Notes under the pieces: model-generated
What the model was told of the DNA's origin: nothing
What the model saw: the letters and a program-made list of their open reading frames with translations, nothing else
Databases searched by the model: none
Translations under genes and position numbers: made by a program
NCBI GenBank assembly: GCA_022705365.1
Contig: JAKJEP010000244.1
Location: forward strand, 1-5,608
Length of the DNA: 5,608 bases
Reading direction: 5' to 3'
Source: Planctomycetota bacterium
GTDB taxonomy: Bacteria > Planctomycetota > Phycisphaerae > Sedimentisphaerales > SM23-30
Shown here: positions 1 through 5,539 of the stretch, in pieces
Numbering within the stretch: the first letter of the stretch is position 1
Layout: each line of letters begins with the position of its first letter

Positions 1-1370
1 TACCAGTATTTGTGAACTGAACGGGTTTTATATTCAAAATGGTTTCAGCACCTCCCTCGGCAGTGCCGTTTTTGTGGACAATGTGGATCCGGCGGAATGC
101 CCGTTCGGCTCGTGGATTACGGTAAAAATCAAAAACTGCTGGATTCGCGATTGTGAGGATTCGGCCGTGTACGATGACCATTCGGATGTTACGATTCAGG
201 ATTGCATTTTATCGGGTAACAGCTCCGCCACCGGCCTCTCCTCTCATCGAACGGTGCAAATTTTACGAAAATCAGGCTACAGCGGTGGGATCCCTGGGAG
301 GCGGGGCCATTGCCGGATGGTACGGCAATCTGGATACGGGACAGGTGGCCCGGATCAACGATTGTCTGTTTTATGAAAATTCCGCGGCAAACTACGGCGG
401 TGCGATTTCCTATCAGCAGGGATATCCGCGAATCAAAAACTGCACCTTCGTCAAAAATACGGCGGGGATGGCCGGCGGGGCCTATCATGCCAACATGAGC
501 GATGCTCCGCGCATCTGGAATTCCATCTGCTGGGACAACAGCCCGGATGAACTGGATCTTCTCGACCAGGCCGGCCAGGAAGTCCGCTACTGTGATATCG
601 AAGGCGGTTATACCGGGATCAACGGCAGCAATAATATCAACAAAAATCCCCGCTTCGTCGATGCCGACGCCGATGATTATCACCTGCAAAGTATTTCTCC
701 CTGTATCGATACCGCCTCGGAGTGGTACGGAAGCGATTCCGATCTGGATAAGCAGGACCGGCCGCTGGATGGCGACGGCGATGGTACACCGGAATATGAC
801 ATGGGCGCTTATGAATTCAGTTTTGTCGATCTGATGATCACCGCCATCGAAACCCGCCCCTATAAACCGGCGCCTTTACAGGCAGTGGATATTGACATAA
901 CAGTGGTCAATCAGGGAACCAAAGATGCCACTCAGCTCTTCTATGTGGACTGGTACGCCGACCGCGACGTCCCGCCGGTAGCCCAAGAAGCCGGCAGTCG
1001 ATGGGCCGAGGTTGATTCCCTGGGGGCGGGAGAAACGATCGTGGTAACTCTGTCTTCGTGGGACTATGAATTGGCCGGCGTCTATACCATGTACGCCCAG
1101 GTGGACACCGACGAGGATGTGGCCGAAAACAACGAAACCAACAACCTATTCGGGCCGCAGACCATCCACGTCAATACCTGCCGCGCCGATATCAATGAAG
1201 ACAACCATGTCGATATGGAGGATATCGCCAGAATGGCCAAAGCCTGGCTCAGCAGCGAAGGCGGTCCCGGCTGGGACCGGCAGTGCGACCTCACCGAACC
1301 CGGCGACGGCGAAATCGGCATTCCGGATATGTCGGTCCTCGCCGACGATTGGTTATGCAAGGAACCCTGA
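1..1370 (+). CDS. Secreted right-handed beta-helix protein with choice-of-anchor Q, CARDB and dockerin-like C-terminus (5' partial, frameshifted)
   Basis: This is the C-terminal part of a large, probably exported protein; its start and any signal peptide lie left of the window. Reading begins in frame 2 (codons from base 2) and shows beta-helix coils such as GFYIQNG, VKIKNCWIRDC and VTIQDCILSGNSS. It then continues in frame 3 from about base 240 with LIERCKFYEN, INDCLFYENSA and IKNCTFVKN, to the TGA at 1368-1370. Bases 513-822 match the choice-of-anchor Q pattern (IWNS, YCDIEGGYTG, SPCID, RPLDGDGDG, MGAYEF). Bases 825-1170 resemble a CARDB adhesion-type domain ending in VAENNETNN. Bases 1179-1367 hold two dockerin-like loops, DINEDNHVD and a weaker DLTEPGDGEIG, each followed by a helix ending in WL. 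The likely role is a surface or secreted protein binding polysaccharide or other cell-wall material; no catalytic residues can be identified. The frame change means either a pseudogene or a sequence error. A GTG at 153 would give a 405-residue product, but that choice ignores the helix coils encoded upstream in frame 2. Confidence 0.86.
235..245 (+). repeat. CCTCT tandem pair at the frameshift point
   Basis: The bases read CCTCT CCTCT C. This is where the beta-helix coding frame changes from frame 2 to frame 3. One more CCTCT copy (+5 bases) would join the frames and read T-G-L-S-S-P-L-I-E-R-C; loss of a single base would also do so. A short tandem repeat is a plausible slippage site, so this could be a replication mutation, a variable switch or an assembly error. 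Confidence 0.6.
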
Positions 1371-1396
1371 TCCGATCGTAAATAATAGGGTTTGCT

Positions 1397-1413
1397 TCCG
1401 GCGCCTCACCGGA
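1397..1413. terminator. Weak hairpin between convergent genes
   Basis: TCCGG and CCGGA flank a 7-base loop in the short gap between the convergent beta-helix and TPR genes, overlapping the TPR stop codon. On the plus strand it is followed by TGGTTTT. The stem is only 5 bp and the T run is short, so a terminator role is a guess from position. Confidence 0.2.
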
Positions 1414-3094
1414 TGGTTTTGAGCGTAACGATGGAACGCTGCGCCTGAAAAGCCATCGGGCTGGTCGGATCCAGCTCGCAAACGCTCCGCCAGGCCGCGG
1501 CCGCCCGGTCGATCAGCCCCATATTCTGCAGCGCCAGCATCAGGTTGGCATGGATATTGGGATTCTCGGCGTTGTCCGGAACTTTGGTCTGAAAATGCTC
1601 GACTGCCAGGGCAAACTGTATCTTATCACAGAACATCAGCCCCAGCTTATAATGCACCCGCAGATATTCGTCCTCGATATCCAGCGATTTCGCCAGCAGT
1701 TCCAGGGCTTCCTCCCGGCGGTTTTCCTCCAGGAGCGCCAGCCCCAGCTTCAGCGTGGCCTTGTGGTAGGATGGATTGATCTGGAGCGCCTGGCGCAGAT
1801 GGCCCATGGCCTCCTCATGTTTCCCCTGCCCGCGCAGCAGCATGGCATACCGGTAATGCAGATCCGCCTGCCCCGGATGGCCCAGCAGCGCCTGCCGGTG
1901 CCGTTCCATCTGCAGCGCCAGCAGATCATCCAGTTCGCTCTGCGAGGTCGTTTCCCCGGAATACGGCGCAAATGCATGTTCCCCGTGTTTTTGGGCCAGC
2001 GCCAGCTTGAGCTGCAAGCGCACCATTTCCGTTAAAAGAAGGTTGCTGTTCGGTTCCAGCGCCCCTGCCAGTTCCAGGGTATCTTTGGCCTCTTCATGCT
2101 GCCGGTTCTTCTGCTGGGCGATCCCCAAACCAACATAACCGACAATCAACTGGTCGTTAATCTCCACCGCCTGATTAAATTTTTTAGCTGCTTCAAAAAA
2201 ACGCCCCATCCGCAGATGCTGCGCGCCCAGCTTCACCGCCGCCTCCAGATACCCCGGATGCAGCGCCAGCGCCTTGTGATAATTGCGCACGGCCGACGCA
2301 TCGTCCTGAATCTGGCAGTACAGATCCGCCAGCCGCACATACGAATCCGAAAAATCACCCTGCTCTTCGATCAACTGCTCCATCCGCTCGATGGCCTCTT
2401 CCAAACGCCCGCTTTTGGTCAGGGCTTCCACTTCATCATCGTGCAGCTCAAAATTGTCCGGCTCGATGGTCAGGGCTCTCTCAAACTGCTGCACCGCATT
2501 CGAAAATTCCCCGATATGCAGATACATCTGCCCCAGCACCAGATACATCCACACATCCTCCGGATATTCATGCTGCAAAATTTGATACTGCCGGATCGCC
2601 GTTTCATAATCGAACCGGCTCAGGTGCATCGCCGCCAGCCGCTGGTACGGCTCACGCAAAAAAGGCCGCCACAGCGTCGCCTGCTGGTACCAGTCAAACG
2701 CCTGGTCCGTCTTCCCCTGCCGCTCATAACAGCAGCCCAGCGAATACAGAATCCGCACATCCTGCGGGTGCTTCTCCCGGCTCTGCCGCAAAACCGCAAT
2801 CGCCGAATCCAGCTCCCCATTGCCGCTCAGAACCGCCGCCAGCGCCACCGACGATTCCAGATCGCCCGGCTGACCCTCCAGAATATTGCGAAAAACGCCC
2901 TGCGCCTTTTCCGCGGCGCCTTCCCGGGCCAACTGCACCCCCAGCTTCAATTTTTTGGTTTGCAGCACGGCAGCCGGATCCACCCCGATCGGCGGAACCG
3001 GCCGGCCACCTTCCGCCTGGTCCTGTCGCGGAAAAAACAGGTTCAGCAGGGTGGTATCCAGCGCTTTTCCGAGCAATTCCAGCAGGCAGCTCAT
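1406..3094 (-). CDS. TPR-repeat protein, 562 residues, function unknown
   Basis: The protein is built almost entirely of tetratricopeptide repeats, a 34-residue helix-turn-helix scaffold for protein binding. About 13 units can be read. Clear ones are near residues 113-147 (LYSLGCCYERQGKTDQAFDWY), 181-214 (YLVLGQMYLHIGEFSNAVQQF), 249-281 (YVRLADLYCQIQDDASAVRNY), 409-442 and 443-476. Units at about 48-112 and 512-545 are recognisable but looser. Residues 1-45 are a non-TPR leader with a hydrophobic stretch (TLLNLFF) that is too short and lacks the form of a signal peptide, so a cytoplasmic location is likely. Residues 370-400 form a Ser/Thr/acidic linker splitting the array in two. The ATG at 3094 is supported by GGGAG ten bases upstream. 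It lies downstream of mcsA-mcsB on the same strand but 413 bases away, so co-transcription is uncertain. No enzymatic domain is visible. It is likely an adaptor or scaffold; a link to arginine phosphorylation rests only on position. Confidence 0.9.
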   Translation of the reverse strand: MSCLLELLGKALDTTLLNLFFPRQDQAEGGRPVPPIGVDPAAVLQTKKLKLGVQLAREGAAEKAQGVFRNILEGQPGDLESSVALAAVLSGNGELDSAIAVLRQSREKHPQDVRILYSLGCCYERQGKTDQAFDWYQQATLWRPFLREPYQRLAAMHLSRFDYETAIRQYQILQHEYPEDVWMYLVLGQMYLHIGEFSNAVQQFERALTIEPDNFELHDDEVEALTKSGRLEEAIERMEQLIEEQGDFSDSYVRLADLYCQIQDDASAVRNYHKALALHPGYLEAAVKLGAQHLRMGRFFEAAKKFNQAVEINDQLIVGYVGLGIAQQKNRQHEEAKDTLELAGALEPNSNLLLTEMVRLQLKLALAQKHGEHAFAPYSGETTSQSELDDLLALQMERHRQALLGHPGQADLHYRYAMLLRGQGKHEEAMGHLRQALQINPSYHKATLKLGLALLEENRREEALELLAKSLDIEDEYLRVHYKLGLMFCDKIQFALAVEHFQTKVPDNAENPNIHANLMLALQNMGLIDRAAAAWRSVCELDPTSPMAFQAQRSIVTLKTIR

Positions 3095-3195
3095 AGCGGT
3101 TCAACTCCCATCTTCATTTCGTATTCTTCCTTCAATCGCCGGCAGGCAATAAAAATCTTCCTCATCCAGAACAGACTGGGTTGCCTGATTTTCAT
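3091..3195 (-). CDS. Possible 34-residue small ORF overlapping the TPR gene start
   Basis: This ATG-started frame encodes a short basic, amphipathic peptide beginning MKIRQPSLFWMRKIF and ending KMGVEPL. Its TGA overlaps the TPR gene ATG as ATGA, the arrangement typical of translational coupling. Against it, the only SD-like bases (AGCAGG) touch the start codon with almost no spacing, and no family is recognised. Another stop-free frame covers the same bases, so at most one of the two is likely to be coding. Confidence 0.25.
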   Translation of the reverse strand: MKIRQPSLFWMRKIFIACRRLKEEYEMKMGVEPL

Positions 3196-3328
3196 CCTGC
3201 TTTACCGGTATCGTCGCCGCCGCTTCGCTCCTTAACCAGACCGCGGGCCTGCCCGCACGGAAAAACAGGTTTTTTACAGGGATAATCCGCCCAGATGGTA
3301 TATTCTGGCTATCTTGAACTTTTACCGC
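3101..3328 (-). other. Stop-free 75-codon frame without a standard start, directly upstream of and in frame with the TPR gene
   Basis: Reading leftward from a TAA at 3331-3329, the frame stays open to the TGA at 3103-3101, six bases before the TPR ATG and in the same frame. The tail looks protein-like and acidic (KQDENQATQSVLDEEDF, then CLPAIEG), and the codons favour G in the first position. No ATG, GTG or TTG occurs in it; only CTG, ATT, ATC or ATA codons could serve. It could be a decayed gene, a gene with a rare start, an N-terminal extension lost to a stop, or chance. A GC hairpin (GCGGG / CCCGC, 3243-3256) lies inside it. Confidence 0.25.
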
Positions 3329-3507
3329 TTATACGATAGGGAGATAGTAGCAATTGGGAAAGATAGATAAATGGCCGCACGTCAGCCAAAACCGCCAAAA
3401 ACCGGCGAAAAATAATATAGGACGCAAATAATAAAAACAAAACCCCTCCGCCGCTCTGCTGCCGCGTTTCACAGGAGAATCCCCCCGCCCGCCTCAGACG
3501 CCCACCT
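3196..3507. other. Gap between mcsB and the TPR gene: T-rich tract, weak hairpin, possible promoter
   Basis: On the minus strand, just after the mcsB stop, there is a G-rich stretch followed by GGGGTTTTGTTTTT (about 3433-3446). No strong stem precedes the T run, so it is only terminator-like. A short inverted repeat, CGCC / GGCG around an A/T loop (3393-3407), lies nearby. Further on, TATAAG (minus strand, about 3329-3334) could be a -10 box for the TPR gene, but no good -35 is seen 16-18 bases upstream. Four GATA-type words, three of them GATAG on the plus strand (CTATC on the minus), sit at 3335-3370. The 75-codon open frame overlaps part of this interval; otherwise no gene is seen. Confidence 0.35.
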
Positions 3508-4569
3508 TCAATTCCGCGATGCGTGCAGCTCTCTGCGGATAAAGTCCGCCCGGGCCTGGTCCCGCTGCTGGGTATCGAGTTTCTTGCGGTTTAAATGCTG
3601 AAGATGACCCGGCTGGGTAAAGAAAAAAAGCCGGTTGATTGTTTCCAGGGAAATCGTTTTGATCCGCTCCATGTGCACCCCCAGCCGCAGATAGCTCAGC
3701 AGATACATGGTTTCTTCGGAACTGATCAGCCGGGCATTGTCCAGAACCCCCAGCGCCCGATAGATTTTATCATCCAGGGCCGGCAGCCGCTCCTCCAAAA
3801 TCTTCTTCCGGGCACGCAGCTCATATTCAATCACCGGCTCTATCGCCTGCCGAATCAGCTCCTCAATAATCCCCTCCTCGGTTTTCCCCAGCGTCGTCTG
3901 ATTCGATATCTGAAAAAGGTCCCCGATCGGCTCGGAACCTTCCCCATAGAACCCGCGCACCGCCACATGCAAATCCCGGGCCGCCCGGAACACCTTCTCC
4001 ATCTGGCCCGTCATCTTCAGCGCCGGCAGATGCAGCATGACCGACACCCGGATCCCCGTGCCCACGTTCGTCGGACAGGCCGTCAGATACCCATACTGCG
4101 GCGAAAACGCGAATTCCATCCGGCTTTCCAGCAGATCGTCCACCCGGCTGATTCGCTCATACAGCCGCTGGAGCTGCAGCCCGCTGCTCATGGCCTGAAT
4201 CCGCAGGTGATCCTCCTCGTTGACCATCATCGCCAGCGATTCGTCCTGCATCAGCATCACCCCGCGCGGCCCCTCCTCCTCCGCCAACTGCTTCGAGATC
4301 AGGTGCCGCTCCGTCAGCATCTGCCGTTCCAGCGGCGATATATCCTCCATATTCACAAACCAGATACCATCCCGCAGTTCCGTCTCCATGATTTTCTCAT
4401 GCACAAACTGCAAGAGCTCATTTTGCTGGGCCGCACTGGCCTGCGAAAGAAACGTAAACCCCACGATATTCCGTGCCAGCCGGATCCGCGACGTAATCAC
4501 CACTTCCGACCGCGGCCCTTTCGGATCCAGCCACGGCCCTACCTGATTATATATCTCCGATAACTGCAT
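3508..4569 (-). CDS. mcsB: Protein-arginine kinase McsB
   Basis: McsB transfers phosphate from ATP to arginine side chains of proteins. In Firmicutes the phospho-arginine mark sends proteins to the ClpC-ClpP protease and inactivates the repressor CtsR. It belongs to the phosphagen (creatine/arginine) kinase fold but acts on proteins. The 353-residue length is normal for bacterial McsB. Visible family motifs are SRIRLARN (27-34, nucleotide-binding arginines), NEEDHLRIQ (117-125, acidic catalytic loop), CPTNVGTG (165-172, active-site Cys165), RGFYGEGSE (205-213), SNQTTLG (222-228) and RDQARA (336-341). The last matches the RDxxRA phospho-arginine-binding motif that distinguishes McsB from metabolite kinases. 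All key residues appear intact, so the enzyme should be active. The ATG at 4569 follows the mcsA stop by 9 bases, with AGGG just upstream as a closely spaced ribosome site, so it is co-transcribed with mcsA. Neither clpC, clpP nor ctsR is in the window. Confidence 0.95.
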   Translation of the reverse strand: MQLSEIYNQVGPWLDPKGPRSEVVITSRIRLARNIVGFTFLSQASAAQQNELLQFVHEKIMETELRDGIWFVNMEDISPLERQMLTERHLISKQLAEEEGPRGVMLMQDESLAMMVNEEDHLRIQAMSSGLQLQRLYERISRVDDLLESRMEFAFSPQYGYLTACPTNVGTGIRVSVMLHLPALKMTGQMEKVFRAARDLHVAVRGFYGEGSEPIGDLFQISNQTTLGKTEEGIIEELIRQAIEPVIEYELRARKKILEERLPALDDKIYRALGVLDNARLISSEETMYLLSYLRLGVHMERIKTISLETINRLFFFTQPGHLQHLNRKKLDTQQRDQARADFIRRELHASRN

Positions 4570-4578
4570 AATCCCTGT

Positions 4579-5055
4579 CTAATTCATGTTGCGGATTTTG
4601 TCCCGGAGCCGGGCGGCATTCTCATAATCCTCGTGATCCAGCGCCTCCTGCAGCTCCTGCCGCAGCCGCAGCAGGCTGATTTGCTTATCCATCGTCCCTT
4701 TCGGGTTCTTCGGCAGCTTGCCGATATGGCTGGTCGCCCCTTCCTGCGTACGGGCAATAATCGCACTCAGCGGTATCTCAAACGCCCTGTAATCGTTGGG
4801 ACATCCCAGCAGCCCCGACTTGCGGAACTCCAGCCAGGAAAGGCTGCACTGCGGGCAGCATAGTTCACGAACCTCCCGCACCTCCTCCTGGGCATTCGCC
4901 AGATTGGTAATTAGCTCCGTGATCGCCCCCTGGCTGTTGATGGTAATGCCCTCTTTCTGGGCGCATTGCTCACACAGATGTTTTTCAATCCGCTTGCCAT
5001 TGATAATCTCGGTTAAATGGACCGTCGCATGATTGTTACAATGCTGACACTGCAT
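4579..5055 (-). CDS. mcsA: McsA, zinc-binding activator of the arginine kinase (UVR-motif protein)
   Basis: McsA binds McsB and stimulates its kinase activity; in Firmicutes it also takes part in CtsR control and in delivery to ClpC. The 158-residue protein shows the family order. A first zinc knuckle has Cys3-x2-Cys6 and Cys28-x2-Cys31. A second has Cys67-x2-Cys70 (preceded by an extra Cys66) and Cys85. A linker (about 90-122) follows, then a C-terminal UVR motif at about 124-157 (LRQELQEALDHEDYENAARL), the UvrB/UvrC-type coiled hairpin. The expected fourth ligand of the second knuckle is Asp88 (GCPND), not Cys; this may be a lineage variant. The ATG at 5055 puts Cys3 at the usual place; the upstream ribosome site (AGAG, 9-base spacing) is weak. 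It is first in an operon with mcsB. Confidence 0.93.
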   Translation of the reverse strand: MQCQHCNNHATVHLTEIINGKRIEKHLCEQCAQKEGITINSQGAITELITNLANAQEEVREVRELCCPQCSLSWLEFRKSGLLGCPNDYRAFEIPLSAIIARTQEGATSHIGKLPKNPKGTMDKQISLLRLRQELQEALDHEDYENAARLRDKIRNMN

Positions 5056-5067
5056 ATCATAAGTCTC

Positions 5068-5100
5068 TATATATTAATCACTTATATTTATTTTTCACGT
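5068..5100 (-). promoter_or_regulatory. AT-rich putative promoter region of mcsA-mcsB
   Basis: The bases just upstream of mcsA form the most AT-rich stretch of this gap. On the minus strand they include TATAAG and TTAATATATAG, either of which could be a -10 element. No convincing -35 at 16-18 bases is seen for either. I see no close match to the CtsR heptad operator repeats that control this operon in Firmicutes. The call rests on composition and position. Confidence 0.25.
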
Positions 5101-5252
5101 TCACAAACAGCCGCTTCTCTTCTTCTATCCAAATCATAGGTCCTTTTTCCCATATCGTCAATAGCGGATGACAGACAAAATCAGCCCCGCCCCCCCAGCA
5201 ACAGCAGCCTGCCCTCACCCTTCCCAGGTCCTATAATCCACTCCCCCGCCCG

Positions 5253-5290
5253 ATCCCGATCTATCGGGATTCCTGCGTATGCAGGAATCC
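5253..5290. repeat. Two overlapping perfect hairpins, dispersed-repeat-like
   Basis: The first stem is ATCCCGAT / ATCGGGAT (5253-5260 and 5263-5270, 2-base centre). The second is GGATTCCTGC / GCAGGAATCC (5267-5276 and 5281-5290, loop GTAT). They share 5267-5270, so on a single strand the full stems exclude each other. The ATTCC...GGAAT core resembles the inverted-repeat shape of dispersed intergenic repeats such as neisserial dRS3. A family relation is not shown; only the shape is similar. Confidence 0.6.
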
Positions 5291-5514
5291 ATGTTTTCTC
5301 TTCTCCCTATCCCAGCCCCGCACGTCAGTAAGGGGGTCGAATACCCTGTTCCTGCCTTGGAATCCATCACCTCTCCTTCCGCTCCCATTCCACGCAGCCG
5401 GTAGGGCATGCTCCGCATACCATCTCCTCTTCCTGCCCTTTGCTCTCTCCGTTATCTTTTGTAAATATATCTTATTCCGAATCCTCTCCCGTCACCATTA
5501 ATATATTTTCTTTC

Positions 5515-5536
5515 CTCTGTGCATCTCTGTGGCTAA
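5515..5536. repeat. CTCTGTG direct repeat followed by GCTAA
   Basis: CTCTGTG occurs twice, separated by CAT, then GGCTAA follows; on the minus strand this reads TTAGCCACAGAGATGCACAGAG. It starts four bases after the stop codon of the minus-strand dockerin-like gene. I recognise very similar TTAGCCACAGAG-type strings as recurrent intergenic sequences in many environmental bacterial genomes. That is recollection and has not been checked here. Confidence 0.4.
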
Positions 5537-5539
5537 ATC

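Larger units (their letters stand above)
5056..5539. other. Pyrimidine-rich intergenic region with hairpins and short repeats
   Basis: These 484 bases separate the upstream dockerin-like gene from mcsA, both on the minus strand, and contain no credible gene. The plus strand is strikingly rich in C and T (for example CTCTTCTTCTATCC near 5116 and CATCTCCTCTTCCTGCCC near 5420). It carries nested perfect hairpins at 5253-5290, a nine-base direct repeat GGAATCCAT at 5284-5292 and 5359-5367, an imperfect palindrome at 5400-5421 (GGTA..TGC / GCATACC), an AT-only inverted repeat AAATATAT / ATATATTT at 5463-5508, and a CTCTGTG repeat at 5515-5531. This mixture suggests accumulated dispersed repeats or remnants of small mobile elements. 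Confidence 0.5.

Noticed and set aside
153..1370. GTG at 153 as the true start of the beta-helix protein
   Set aside because: Frame 2 upstream of about base 235 encodes good beta-helix coils running to the window edge, and the first 29 or so residues in frame 3 do not, so the gene is frameshifted and partial.
2096..3235. 379-codon plus-strand open frame
   Set aside because: It is the exact codon-aligned antisense of the TPR gene, rich in Arg, Gln, His, Pro and Leu as expected of such a shadow, with no recognisable domain.
3381..3407. GCCAAAACC repeats as a possible CRISPR or terminator
   Set aside because: Only two near copies without spacers, and the stem on either strand is 4-5 bp, too weak for a confident terminator.
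3371..3415. 14-codon plus-strand ORF beginning MAARQPKPPK
   Set aside because: Very short, made of the repeated CCAAAA-type words, with no clear ribosome site and no context.
3595..4563. 322-codon plus-strand open frame opposite mcsB
   Set aside because: Antisense shadow of a motif-complete mcsB, with the same Arg/Gln/His/Pro-rich artefact composition.
3508..4569. Metabolite phosphagen kinase (creatine or arginine kinase) for this gene
   Set aside because: The RDxxRA phospho-arginine-binding motif, the length and the adjacent mcsA identify it as the protein-arginine kinase.
5215..5418. 67-codon minus-strand open frame in the mcsA upstream gap
   Set aside because: It runs through the hairpin repeats and low-complexity purine-rich sequence and has no protein-like pattern; the MDSCIRRN stretch is the translation of the repeat.
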